A DNA stretch of 49,058 nt from Microtetraspora niveoalba (GTDB taxonomy: Bacteria; Actinomycetota; Actinomycetes; Streptosporangiales; Streptosporangiaceae). Made by a program: the position numbers and the translations under genes. Positions within the stretch are counted from its first letter, which is position 1; every line of letters starts with the position of its first letter. Below, piece by piece: positions 7,584 through 16,393 of the stretch. The stretch lies in NCBI RefSeq assembly GCF_001570405.1, contig NZ_BBYM01000051.1:1-49058 (forward strand), given 5' to 3'. Below the pieces are notes generated by a model that saw nothing but the letters and a program-made list of their open reading frames with translations, was not told the DNA's origin and made no database searches.

Positions 7584-9134
7584 ATGCGAACGTGGGCGAA
7601 GGGTTCGACCCCCGTGGCGCTTCTCGCCGTCGGTGTCCTGTCCCTCGGCAGCGGTACGGCTTTCGCCGACACCGACGGCAGGGGCTCGATCGGTGGCGGC
7701 AACCAGCTCAACCTCCCGATCTCCCTCCCGATCGACATCAGCGGCAACGCGATCGGCGTCGCCGGTGACGCGAGCGCCTCGTCCCAGGGCGGCGCGTCGG
7801 TCGTCAACGGCGGCCAGGGCGGTTCCGGAGGGGGTGCCGGCGGCAACAGGACCGACGGCGAGCACAGCATCCTGGGCGGCAACCAGATCGTCGCCCCGAT
7901 CACCGCGCCGATCAACGCGTGCGGCAACGCGATCGCGATCTTCGGCGACGCCACCGCCGGCTGCAAGGGCGGCGCCTCCGTCAAGAACTCCGGCTCGGGC
8001 GCCGGCGGCAACCGGACCTCGGGCCGCTCCTCGGTCCTGGGCGGCAACCAGGTGGTGGCGCCGATCAACGCGCCGGTCAACGTCTGCGGGAACTCGGTCG
8101 GCGTCCTCGGCGAGGCGTTCTCCGGGTGCAAGGGCGGCGCCTCGGTGGACGGCCCCGGCAAGGGCGGGGGGCACGGCTACCGCGGTCACGGGCGGGGCCA
8201 CGGCCGCTCGGGCGGCGGCGCCGGAGGCAACATCACGACCGGCGAGCACGGCATCCTCGGGGGCAACCAGATCATCGCCCCGATCACCGCGCCGATCAAC
8301 GCGTGCGGCAACGCCGTGGGCAACGGCAGCGCCGGTTGCACGGGTGGCACGTCCGTGAAGAACTCGGGGGCCGGCGCGGGCGGCAACGTCACCTCGGGCC
8401 GCTCCTCGGTCCTGGGCGGCAACCAGGTGGTGGCGCCGATCAACGCGCCGATCAACGTCTGCGGGAACTCGGTCGCCGTCCTGGGCGACGCCTTCTCCGG
8501 GTGCAAGGGCGGCGCCTCCGTGAGCGGTGGCGGCAACGGCGGCGGCGCCGGTCGCAACGTCACGAGCGGCGCGCACAGCATCCTGGGCGGCAACCAGATC
8601 GTCGCCCCCATCGCCGCGCCGATCAACGTCTGCGGCAACGCGGTCGCCGTCCTGGGCGACGCCGCCGCCGGGTGCCTCGGCGGCGCGAGCGTGGGCGGGG
8701 GCCAGTGGCACGGCCGCAAGACCTGGCACGGCACCTGGAACAAGAACGCGCACAAGGGCTCGCACAAGGCGCTGCCGGTGCGGACGAGCGGCATGCTCTC
8801 CACGCTGCCGATGGTTCCGGGGGTCGCGGACAGCGGCGTTCTGCCCGCCGCCGCCCAGACGCCGGGCCGCCCCGCCGCGGGCAAGGGGAGCGCCGGTTCC
8901 GCGCTCGCCCCGGTGACCGGCCTGGTCGGCTCGCTGCCCGTCGCGAACTCCCTCGGCGACGCGGGCGACGTGCTCCCGCTCGGCGGCCTCGGCCTGATGA
9001 GCGCCGAGCAGCCGGTCGGCGTGACCGGGATGAACCCCGGCTCCCTCATCGCGCTGGCCCTGGGCGCCATGTTCGCCGCCTCGGCGACCATGTTCGGCGT
9101 CGTGCGGCGCCTGCGCCCTCGCGGCCGGCGGTAG
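7584..9134 (+). CDS. Chaplin-like multi-repeat cell-surface protein
   Basis: The 516-residue product begins with a Sec signal peptide (cleavage near GTAFA-DTD). Six repeats of about 37-39 residues follow, built on the theme GGNQxxAPIxAPIN-CGN and ending GGASV. Five keep two cysteines about 15 residues apart, as in the disulfide of chaplin (DUF320) domains; the first has none and the fourth is shortened. Gly/His-rich linkers separate them. The C-terminus has a hydrophobic helix (LIALALGAMFAASATMFGV) and an Arg tail like a sortase signal, but a clean LAxTG is absent; VGVTG just before the helix may be a degenerate form. It probably coats aerial hyphae or spores. ATG at 7584 follows AGGAG. Confidence 0.8.
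   Translation: MRTWAKGSTPVALLAVGVLSLGSGTAFADTDGRGSIGGGNQLNLPISLPIDISGNAIGVAGDASASSQGGASVVNGGQGGSGGGAGGNRTDGEHSILGGNQIVAPITAPINACGNAIAIFGDATAGCKGGASVKNSGSGAGGNRTSGRSSVLGGNQVVAPINAPVNVCGNSVGVLGEAFSGCKGGASVDGPGKGGGHGYRGHGRGHGRSGGGAGGNITTGEHGILGGNQIIAPITAPINACGNAVGNGSAGCTGGTSVKNSGAGAGGNVTSGRSSVLGGNQVVAPINAPINVCGNSVAVLGDAFSGCKGGASVSGGGNGGGAGRNVTSGAHSILGGNQIVAPIAAPINVCGNAVAVLGDAAAGCLGGASVGGGQWHGRKTWHGTWNKNAHKGSHKALPVRTSGMLSTLPMVPGVADSGVLPAAAQTPGRPAAGKGSAGSALAPVTGLVGSLPVANSLGDAGDVLPLGGLGLMSAEQPVGVTGMNPGSLIALALGAMFAASATMFGVVRRLRPRGRR
8016..8475 (+). repeat. Long direct DNA repeats inside the chaplin-like gene
   Basis: The segments 8016-8100 and 8391-8475 are 85 bp each and differ at a single position; the first 60 bp are identical. 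They encode chaplin repeats 3 and 5. Such near-identity at DNA level indicates recent duplication or gene conversion and makes repeat number prone to change. Confidence 0.85.
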
Positions 9135-9296
9135 GGAGACCGCTGGGGCTCGTCACGGGCGAGTGAGCACGTGACCGGGAACCCCCGCTTCTCCTCCCCG
9201 GTGGTCAGCACACGAGGAGGAGAGGCTTCGCCCCGGCCCTGAAGGGAGCGGCCCAGAGCCGCCACCCGCAGGCCGTACGGCGAAGCAGTGAAGAGC

Positions 9297-9331
9297 TTGC
9301 CCGCTCCGGGGGCGCGGCCCGGGGCGGGCAA
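9297..9331. terminator. Hairpin between the chaplin-like gene and DUF5703
   Basis: An 8-bp perfect stem (TTGCCCGC with GCGGGCAA) with a G/C-rich 19-nt loop lies between two convergent genes. A second inverted repeat (TCTCCTCC with GGAGGAGA) lies around 9190-9228. There is no T-run, so function as a bidirectional terminator is likely but not certain. Confidence 0.4.
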
Positions 9332-9377
9332 TGCCATGCCCGGCGGACGGCGCCCCGATGATCAGCGTGGGGCGTGG

Positions 9378-9563
9378 TCACATGGTGCGGACGACACGTA
9401 TGATCTTGCGGCGCAGTCGGACGCGCCTGCTTCCGTCAGGATAGAGTCGCAGCCGGTCAAGTTCCCAGCTTCCGTACTCGGCATGCTCCGTGAGAACCTG
9501 CCTGGCGGCCTCGCGTGAGGTCCCGCAGGGCAGATACAGGTCCTTGTAGGAGTAGTCCAGCAC
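9378..9563 (-). CDS. DUF5703 family protein
   Basis: A 61-residue basic protein matching the actinobacterial family DUF5703, including the core LDYSYKDLYLPCGTSREAAR, the stretch HAEYGSWELDRLRLYPDGSR and the Arg/Lys tail RRVRLRRKIIRVVRT. Function is unknown. It commonly lies just upstream of topA in Streptomyces and relatives, as it does here in divergent orientation. The start is GTG. Confidence 0.85.
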   Translation of the reverse strand: MLDYSYKDLYLPCGTSREAARQVLTEHAEYGSWELDRLRLYPDGSRRVRLRRKIIRVVRTM

Positions 9564-9817
9564 AGCGATTAGTCTCCCAGGGGTGTGTCAGGGGAACGCG
9601 CCTGGCTCTATTCTGCGTCCTTGCGGATAGAAGGTCCAGGTGGGTTACACACCGGGACGGGACCGGGTAGCCCGAGGGGGAAGGACTTCCGGCGACGGGT
9701 TACCGTCGAGACGGTCCCGTGGACAGGCCGGGCCAAGGATCAGCCGAGCCTGCTGTGAGGGCGGCTGTCCCGACCGGGACACGGGGAACGACAGGGAACA
9801 GCGAGGTAGGAAGCAGC

Positions 9818-12508
9818 GTGCCAGCCAAGGACGGCAACGCCGGCGCAACCCGCCTGGTGATCGTCGAGTCGCCTGCAAAGGCGAAGACCATCGCCGGGTA
9901 CCTCGGGCGCGGCTACATCGTGGAGTCCAGCATCGGCCATATCCGTGATCTTCCGGAGAAGGCCGACGACATCCCTGAAAAGTACAAAGGAGAGACGTGG
10001 GCCCGTCTGGGGGTGAACGTCGACCATGAGTTCGAGCCGCTCTACGTCGTCAACCCGGACAAGAAGTCCCAGGTCTCCAAGCTGAAGCAGCTTCTCAAGG
10101 ACGCCGACGAGCTCTACCTCGCCACCGACGAGGACCGCGAGGGTGAGGCGATCGCCTGGCACCTGCGCGAAGTGCTCAAGCCGAAGGTGCCGGTGCACCG
10201 GATGGTCTTCCACGAGATCACGCCGCACGCGATCCAGGAGGCCGTGTCCAACCCGCGCGACCTGAACCTGCGGCTCGTCGACGCGCAGGAGACCCGGCGC
10301 ATCCTCGACCGGCTGTACGGCTACGAGGTCAGCCCGGTCCTGTGGAAGAAGGTCAAGCCCCGGCTGTCCGCCGGGCGGGTCCAGTCCGTGGCGACGCGGC
10401 TGGTGGTCGAGCGCGAGCGCGAGCGCATGGCGTTCACCGCCGCGGCGTACTGGGACCTGCAGGCCCTCTTCGACACGGGCAGGGACGAGGAGCCGCGCAG
10501 GTTCAGCGCCACGCTGACCTCCGTGGACGGCAGGCGGGTGGCGCAGGGCCGCGACTTCGCCTCGACCGGCACACTGAAGAGCGCGGACGTCCTCCACCTG
10601 GACGAGGCCGCCGCCGGAGCGCTGGCGGGCCGCCTGGGGAACGCGTCGTACTCCGTCACGTCCGTCGAGCGCAAGCCGTACACGCGCAAGCCGTACGCGC
10701 CGTTCCGCACGACGACGCTGCAGCAGGAGGCGAGCCGCAAGCTCGGCTTCTCGGCGAAGTACACGATGCAGATCGCGCAGCGGCTGTACGAGAACGGCTT
10801 CATCACCTACATGCGCACCGACAGCATCACGCTGTCGGAGACCGCCGTCGCCGCCGCCCGCGGCCAGGCCATCAAGCTGTACGGCTCCGCGTACGTGCCG
10901 GACAAGCCGCGCGTCTACACGAGCAAGGTCAAGAACGCGCAGGAGGCGCACGAGGCGATCCGCCCGTCGGGTGAGGAGTTCCGCACGCCCGGCGAGACCG
11001 GCCTGTCGGGGGACATGTTCCGCCTGTACGAGCTGATCTGGCAGCGCACGGTCGCCTCCCAGATGAAGGACGCGGTCGGCGAGTCGGTGTCGGTGAAGGT
11101 GGGCGGCGTCTCCAGCGCCGGCGAGAACGTGGAGTTCGGCGCCACCGGCCGCACGATCACCTTCCATGGCTTCCTCAAGGCGTACGTCGAGGGCGCGGAC
11201 GATCCCGCGACCGACCGGGACGACGCCGAGAAGCGGCTGCCCAACCTGTCGGACGGCGAGCGGTTGACCGCGGCCGAGCTGAACGCCCTGGCCCACTCCA
11301 CCAAGCCGCCGGCCCGCTACACCGAGGCGTCGCTGGTCAAGGAGCTGGAAGACCGCGAGATCGGCCGCCCGTCCACGTACGCGTCGATCATCGGCACGAT
11401 CCTGGACCGGGGATACGTGTTCAAGAAGGGCACGGCGCTGGTGCCGTCGTTCCTCGCGTTCGCCGTGGTGAACCTGATGGAGCAGCACTTCGGCAACCTG
11501 GTCGACTACGACTTCACGGCCGAGATGGAGAAGGTCCTCGACGACATCGCCAACGACCGCGCCGAGCGGGTGCCGGAGCTGCGCCGGTTCTACTTCGGCG
11601 GCGACGGCGACGAGGGCCTCAAGGAGATGGTCACCGACCTGGGCGAGATCGACGCCAAGGAGATCAGCTCCTTCCCGATCAGGGGCAGCGACATCGTGAT
11701 CCGGGTCGGGCGGTACGGGCCGTACCTCGACCGCGAGGGCGCCCGGGTCAACGTGCCCGAGGACATGACGCCCGACGAGCTCACCGCGGAGAAGGCCGAG
11801 GAGCTGTTCGCCCGCCCGAGCGGCGACCGTGAGCTGGGCAAGGACCCGGCCACCGGCAACGTCATCGTGGCCAAGAGTGGGCGGTTCGGCCCGTACGTCA
11901 CGGAGATCCTGCCGGAGGAGCCGGCGCCCGCGGAGGCGAAGAAGCGGACCAAGAAGGCCGACGCGCCCAAGCCGCGGACCAGTTCGCTGTTCAAGTCGAT
12001 GTCGCTGGACACCATCACGCTCGACGAGGCGCTGATGCTGCTGGCGATCCCCCGGGTCGTCGGGGAGATCGACGGCGAGGAGGTCACCGCGCAGAACGGC
12101 AAGTTCGGGCCCTACATCAAGAAGGGCACCGACTCGCGGTCGCTGGCCGCCGAGGAGGACCTGCTGACGATCACCATCGACCAGGCCAGGGAGCTGTTCG
12201 CGCAGCCCAAGGCCCGGGGCAGGGGCCGGGCCGCGGCCGCTCCGGCGCTGCGCGAGCTGGGCGACGACCCGAACTCCAAGAAGCCCGTCGTGGTGAAGGA
12301 GGGCAGGTTCGGCCCGTACGTCACGGACGGCGAGACGAACGCCTCGCTGCGCAAGGGCGACACGGTCGAGGACATCACGATCGAGCGGGCCGCCGAGCTG
12401 CTGGCGGAGCGTCGTGAGCGGGCGCCCGCGGCCAAGCGCACGACGACCGCCCGGGCCAAGAAGGCACCCGCGAAGAAGACCACGGCCAAGACGACGTCGA
12501 AGTCCTGA
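9818..12508 (+). CDS. topA: DNA topoisomerase I (type IA)
   Basis: The 896-residue enzyme relaxes negative supercoils. The Toprim domain opens with LVIVESPAKAKTI and carries TDEDREGEAIAWHL (Mg-binding acidic triad). The cleavage domain follows (RRILDRLYGYEVSP) and the nucleophile Tyr331 lies in GFITYMRTDS. The C-terminus has several actinobacterial TopoI repeats (each with a GRFGPYV-like core) and ends in a Lys/Ala/Thr-rich basic tail that helps processivity in mycobacterial and Streptomyces TopA. GTG at 9818 has AGG upstream and begins the homologous region; the open frame extends 33 codons further. A strong hairpin follows the stop. Confidence 0.97.
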   Translation: MPAKDGNAGATRLVIVESPAKAKTIAGYLGRGYIVESSIGHIRDLPEKADDIPEKYKGETWARLGVNVDHEFEPLYVVNPDKKSQVSKLKQLLKDADELYLATDEDREGEAIAWHLREVLKPKVPVHRMVFHEITPHAIQEAVSNPRDLNLRLVDAQETRRILDRLYGYEVSPVLWKKVKPRLSAGRVQSVATRLVVERERERMAFTAAAYWDLQALFDTGRDEEPRRFSATLTSVDGRRVAQGRDFASTGTLKSADVLHLDEAAAGALAGRLGNASYSVTSVERKPYTRKPYAPFRTTTLQQEASRKLGFSAKYTMQIAQRLYENGFITYMRTDSITLSETAVAAARGQAIKLYGSAYVPDKPRVYTSKVKNAQEAHEAIRPSGEEFRTPGETGLSGDMFRLYELIWQRTVASQMKDAVGESVSVKVGGVSSAGENVEFGATGRTITFHGFLKAYVEGADDPATDRDDAEKRLPNLSDGERLTAAELNALAHSTKPPARYTEASLVKELEDREIGRPSTYASIIGTILDRGYVFKKGTALVPSFLAFAVVNLMEQHFGNLVDYDFTAEMEKVLDDIANDRAERVPELRRFYFGGDGDEGLKEMVTDLGEIDAKEISSFPIRGSDIVIRVGRYGPYLDREGARVNVPEDMTPDELTAEKAEELFARPSGDRELGKDPATGNVIVAKSGRFGPYVTEILPEEPAPAEAKKRTKKADAPKPRTSSLFKSMSLDTITLDEALMLLAIPRVVGEIDGEEVTAQNGKFGPYIKKGTDSRSLAAEEDLLTITIDQARELFAQPKARGRGRAAAAPALRELGDDPNSKKPVVVKEGRFGPYVTDGETNASLRKGDTVEDITIERAAELLAERRERAPAAKRTTTARAKKAPAKKTTAKTTSKS

Positions 12509-12515
12509 GGTCGTA

Positions 12516-12564
12516 CGTCGAGCCCCCGGTCCCCGGTTATCCACAGGGGACCGGGGGCTCGACG
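12516..12564. terminator. 19-bp perfect hairpin after topA with a DnaA-box loop
   Basis: Positions 12516-12534 and 12546-12564 are perfectly complementary over 19 bp (arms start CGTCGAGCCCCCGGTCCCC). The 11-nt loop contains TTATCCACA (12537-12545), identical to the consensus DnaA box. There is no T-run, as is common for actinobacterial terminators. Confidence 0.8.
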
Positions 12565-12620
12565 CGTTCTCGGCGATCGCTCCGTAGGATCGTCCGGCAG
12601 CGGAGCGAGGGGAGTACGCC

Positions 12621-13955
12621 GTGGGGTTCATGAGCATGATCACGGTCGTCGTGATCGTCGTGCACTACTACCTGTGGCGGCGGCTGGTCAGGCCGACCAC
12701 CCGCCCGGGGAGCGTGCCGCGTCGGGTGCTCACGTGGGCGCTCGTCGTGCTCGTGCTCCTGGTGCCGCTGAGGACCGTCGGCGGCCAGGTCTTCGGGATG
12801 TCCTTCGAGCGCGTCATCGCGTGGCCCGGCTTCATGTGGCTGGCGATCATGTTCTATCTCGTCGTGTTCTCGCTGGTCCTGGAGATTCCCCGGGCGATCG
12901 CCCTGCTGGTGGTCCGGCGTGCCGAGAAATCTTCTGAGCCTGTGGAGTCTCCTGCGCCAGTGGATTCCGGTCGGCCTGTGGATTCCGGCGGACCCGCGCC
13001 GCGGTCGCCTCTCCCGGCGCGGCCGTCCACCGGATCCGGCGCGTCCGGTGCCTCCGCGATATCCACAGACGCGATCGTGTCCCCGGCCCCGGCGATATCC
13101 TCCGGCCCGGGAACGTCCAGGGTCGACCGGCGGATGTTCATCTCCCGTACGGCCGCCACGGTCGTGGGCGTCGGAGCGCTGGCCACGGTCGGGTACGGCA
13201 TGCGCACGGCCCTCGGAGACCCGGTGATCGAGCGGATCCCCGTGCGGCTGCCCCGGCTCGACCCGCGGATGAGCGGGCTGCGGTTCGCCGTGGTGAGCGA
13301 CATCCACCTCGGCCCGCTGACCGGGAAGGGGCACGCCGAGCGCATCGTCCGGATGATCAACGGTCTCCAGGCGGACGTGGTCACGATCGTCGGCGACCTG
13401 GTGGACGGGACCGTGGCCGAGCTCGGGGACCTGGCCGCGCCGCTGCGCCATCTCGAGTCCCGATACGGGTCATATTTCGTCACCGGTAATCACGAGTACT
13501 ACACGGCCGGGGGCCCGCAGGAGTGGATCGAGGAGCTGAACTCCCTCGGCGTGCGGTCGCTGCGCAACGAGCGGGTCGAGATCGCGCACGGAGGAGCCGT
13601 GCTCGACCTCGCCGGGATCAACGACCTGAACGGGACGCCGTCGGGAGACGGCCCGGACCTGGCGAAGGCCCTGGACGGGCGGGACGCCGGGCGGCCGGTC
13701 GTGCTGCTCGCGCACCAGCCGGTCCAGGTCGGACAGGCCGCCGCCCACGGCGTCGATCTCCAACTGTCCGGGCACACCCACGGCGGGCAGATGATGCCGT
13801 TCAACCTGGCGGTGCCCCTGCAGCAGCCGGTGGTCGCCGGGCTGGACCGGGTGGACGGCACCCAGATCTACGTCACGCGCGGCGCGGGCTACTGGGGGCC
13901 GCCGGTCCGGGTCGGCGCCCCTCCGGAGATCACCCTCATCGAACTGCGCGCCTGA
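12621..13955 (+). CDS. Membrane metallophosphoesterase (YkuE/YaeI-like)
   Basis: The 444-residue protein starts with three or four transmembrane segments (residues 1-95), then a Pro/Ser/Ala-rich linker (about 100-165), a further hydrophobic stretch after RRMFISR, and a calcineurin-like domain. The two-metal motifs are in order: SDIHLG, GDLVDG, GNHE, LLAHQP and SGHTHGGQ. Relatives act on membrane lipids such as UDP-diacylglucosamine or cyclic nucleotides; the substrate here is unknown. GTG at 12621 follows GGAG at about 9 bp. The twin-Arg-like start of the catalytic part (DRRMFISR) could suggest an export signal inside the protein, but the multi-TM start argues for a membrane anchor. Confidence 0.88.
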   Translation: MGFMSMITVVVIVVHYYLWRRLVRPTTRPGSVPRRVLTWALVVLVLLVPLRTVGGQVFGMSFERVIAWPGFMWLAIMFYLVVFSLVLEIPRAIALLVVRRAEKSSEPVESPAPVDSGRPVDSGGPAPRSPLPARPSTGSGASGASAISTDAIVSPAPAISSGPGTSRVDRRMFISRTAATVVGVGALATVGYGMRTALGDPVIERIPVRLPRLDPRMSGLRFAVVSDIHLGPLTGKGHAERIVRMINGLQADVVTIVGDLVDGTVAELGDLAAPLRHLESRYGSYFVTGNHEYYTAGGPQEWIEELNSLGVRSLRNERVEIAHGGAVLDLAGINDLNGTPSGDGPDLAKALDGRDAGRPVVLLAHQPVQVGQAAAHGVDLQLSGHTHGGQMMPFNLAVPLQQPVVAGLDRVDGTQIYVTRGAGYWGPPVRVGAPPEITLIELRA

Positions 13956-14029
13956 CCGCCCGCCGTCATGGGCGGCTTCGCAGTGACCGGGCCTCTCACC
14001 GCCCGAAAAGCGAGACGGCTCAGGGCGAT

Positions 14030-14127
14030 GAGGCTGTTCCTCGAGCGGGGAGTTCGGGGTGCTGAGGCTGTTCCTCGAGGGGGAGTTCGGGGTGCTGAGG
14101 CCGTTCTTCGGGCGGGGCTCGTTCGGG
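14030..14127 (+). repeat. Three tandem copies of a 31-34 bp unit
   Basis: Copies at 14030-14063, 14064-14096 and 14097-14127 share the pattern GAGGCTGTTCCTCGAG followed by G-rich sequence and AGTTCGGGGTGCT. The first two are almost identical and the third is diverged. They lie in the 339-bp gap between the phosphoesterase and the MFS-Tmk gene, which otherwise holds no convincing gene. Confidence 0.8.
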
Positions 14128-14294
14128 AAGGCGTGGGCGCTCTGGAGGCGGCGGCGGTCCGAAAAGTGGGGCCGTTCCTCCCGTCCGTCCTGCGGGACAG
14201 GGCGGGACGTACTACCCTCAGGCGACGAGCGGGTGGAAATCCGGCCCCCTCACACTCTTCTCCCGCCCAGCGAGCACCTGGATACGCTGACATC

Positions 14295-16352
14295 ATGAGC
14301 ACCCATGGCCGGGCAGTCGCGCGACGCAGACCGCCGAACGTGCTGGCCAACGCGCCTTTCCGCAGGCTGTGGACGGCCATGTCGGTCTGCAGCCTCGGCG
14401 ACTGGCTGAACATCATCGCGCTGACCGCCCTCGCGGGGAACCTCACCGCGGGATCGGGCTTCCAGACGCAGACCCTCGCCGTCGGCGGCGTGTTCATCGC
14501 GAAGATGCTGCCGTCCGTCCTCCTCGGCCCGCTGGCCGGGGCGTTCGCCGACCGGTTCGACCGCCGGTTGACGATGGTGACCGCCGACATCGCGAGATTC
14601 GCCGTCGTGGCCTCGATCCCGCTGGTCGGCAACTACCAGTGGGTGATCATCGCGTCGTTCCTCGTCGAGTGCGTGAACCTGTTCTGGGTGCCGGCCAAGG
14701 ACGCGACGGTCCCCAACCTCGTGCCCCGGGAACGGCTGGAGGAGGCCAACCGGCTCAACCTGCTCGTCACGTACGGCACGGCCCCGGTCGCGGCCGCGCT
14801 CTTCGCGGTGCTGTCGGCGGTCATGGGCATGATCACCGCGGCCGCCCCCGGGTTCGCCATGCGGCCGACGGATCTGGCCCTGGCGGTCAACGCCCTCGCC
14901 TACCTGGTGTCCGCCGCTCTGATCTTCACGCTGCGGGACATCCCGAAGGGACACACGGTCAGGGCGTCCACGCCGTCCGTGCTCGGGCAGGTCGTCGAGG
15001 GCTGGCGGTTCGTCGGCCGCGACCGCGTGGTGCGGGGCCTGGTCATCGGCATGCTGGGCGCCTTCGCCGCCGGGGGCGCGGTCGTCGGAGTGGCCAAGGC
15101 GTACGTCAGCGCGCTGGGGGGCGGCGACGCGGGATACGGCGCCGTCTTCTGCGCGGTCTTCCTGGGCATGGGCTTCGGGATGTTCTTCGGGCCCCGCCTG
15201 CTCGGGGGGCTGTCCCGGCGGCGGATGTTCGGCCTGGCGATCATCGTGGCCGGTGTGACGCTCGCCGCCATCGCGCTGATCCACAACCTGGCCCTGGTCG
15301 TCGTGCTGGCCGTGGTGCTCGGAGCCTGCGCCGGGACGTCCTGGATCATCGGGTACACGTTGATCGGCCTGGAGGTGGAGGACGGCCTGCGCGGTCGCAC
15401 CTTCTCCTTCCTGCAGTCGCTGGCCAGGGTGGCGCTGCTCCTGGTCATCGCGGCGGTCTCCGCGCTCGGCGGGCTCTTCGGCTCGCACCTTCTCGTGGTA
15501 GGGGACATGACGTACCGGTTCGACGGGACGAACCTGGTGCTGCTCCTGGGCGCGCTGCTCGCGGTGGTCGTCGGCGCCCTCGCGCTGCGGCACATGGACG
15601 ACCGGCGCGGTGTCCCGATCGGGGCCGACCTGGTCGCCGCGTTGCGGGGCGAGAGGTTCGCCGTCCAGGACGACGAGCAGCGTCCGGGCCTGTTCGTGGC
15701 ATTCGAGGGCGGCGAGGGCTCGGGCAAGACCACCCAGTCGCGGCTGCTCGCCATCTGGCTGCGCGACCAGGGTTTCGACGTGGTGCAGACCCGCGAGCCG
15801 GGATCGACCAAGATCGGCATGCGGTTGCGCGCCATCCTCCTCGACGCCGCCCACCAGGGGTTGTCCGCCCGCTCCGAGGCCCTGCTGTACGCGGCCGACC
15901 GGGCCGAGCACGTCGAGAAGGTGATCCTTCCGGCGCTGCACCGGGGTTCCACGGTGGTCTGCGACCGGTACGTCGACTCGTCCCTGGCGTACCAGGGCGC
16001 CGGGCGGGCGCTCGACCCCGAAGAGGTGGCGCGACTCAACACCTGGGCGACCGGCGGGCTGATCCCCGACCTGACCGTGCTGATCGATGTGCCCCCGTCC
16101 GTGGGGCTGCGCCGGATGGCCTCGCCGGCCGACCGGATCGAGTCCGAGCCGATGGAGTTCCACGAGCGGGTCCGGCGCGAGTTCCGGGCGCTCGCGGCGG
16201 CCGCGCCCGACCGTTACCTGGTCGTGGACGGCACGCTGGCCCAGGACGAGATCTCGCGGATCATCCAGGACCGGGTGCGCGAGGTGCTGCCCGATCCGGT
16301 GCCGCAGGAGACCGAGGCCGCGACCGGCACCATCCCGGCCATCCGCGACTGA
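14295..16352 (+). CDS. tmk: Bifunctional MFS transporter / dTMP kinase
   Basis: The 685-residue fusion has an N-terminal MFS module of about 12 TM helices (residues 20-445; DRFDRRLTMV is the loop 2-3 motif A), joined to thymidylate kinase from about residue 465. The kinase has the P-loop FEGGEGSGKTT (about 470-480), the DRYVDSS thymidylate motif and SPADRIESE near the LID. It phosphorylates dTMP to dTDP for DNA synthesis. MFS-Tmk fusions are known in actinomycetes. The transporter's cargo is unknown. ATG at 14295 is chosen as the first start giving the MFS N-terminus; the open frame extends upstream through the tandem repeats. holB follows after 41 bp, the usual tmk-holB order. Confidence 0.93.
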   Translation: MSTHGRAVARRRPPNVLANAPFRRLWTAMSVCSLGDWLNIIALTALAGNLTAGSGFQTQTLAVGGVFIAKMLPSVLLGPLAGAFADRFDRRLTMVTADIARFAVVASIPLVGNYQWVIIASFLVECVNLFWVPAKDATVPNLVPRERLEEANRLNLLVTYGTAPVAAALFAVLSAVMGMITAAAPGFAMRPTDLALAVNALAYLVSAALIFTLRDIPKGHTVRASTPSVLGQVVEGWRFVGRDRVVRGLVIGMLGAFAAGGAVVGVAKAYVSALGGGDAGYGAVFCAVFLGMGFGMFFGPRLLGGLSRRRMFGLAIIVAGVTLAAIALIHNLALVVVLAVVLGACAGTSWIIGYTLIGLEVEDGLRGRTFSFLQSLARVALLLVIAAVSALGGLFGSHLLVVGDMTYRFDGTNLVLLLGALLAVVVGALALRHMDDRRGVPIGADLVAALRGERFAVQDDEQRPGLFVAFEGGEGSGKTTQSRLLAIWLRDQGFDVVQTREPGSTKIGMRLRAILLDAAHQGLSARSEALLYAADRAEHVEKVILPALHRGSTVVCDRYVDSSLAYQGAGRALDPEEVARLNTWATGGLIPDLTVLIDVPPSVGLRRMASPADRIESEPMEFHERVRREFRALAAAAPDRYLVVDGTLAQDEISRIIQDRVREVLPDPVPQETEAATGTIPAIRD

Positions 16353-16393
16353 GTCCGCCCGGTGCGCCCGTGATCCCACGGTAGGTTGAGCGG

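Noticed and set aside
7569-8765. Repetitive antisense protein opposite the chaplin-like gene, and the repeats taken as a CRISPR array
   Set aside because: The repeats follow the reading frame of the plus-strand protein and vary by codon; units are over 100 bp with no unique spacers of fixed length. No cas genes are near.
12537-12545. DnaA box taken as evidence for a replication origin
   Set aside because: A single box, no cluster, and no dnaA, dnaN, gyrB or rpmH neighbourhood.
9740-12643. A 967-codon open frame antisense to topA, and similarly long antisense frames at 14250-16379, 5168-7123, 24489-26084 and 18783-20372
   Set aside because: These mirror real genes on the other strand. Long stop-free antisense frames are normal in very GC-rich DNA; the translations are Arg/Ala/Gly/Pro-rich with no domain.
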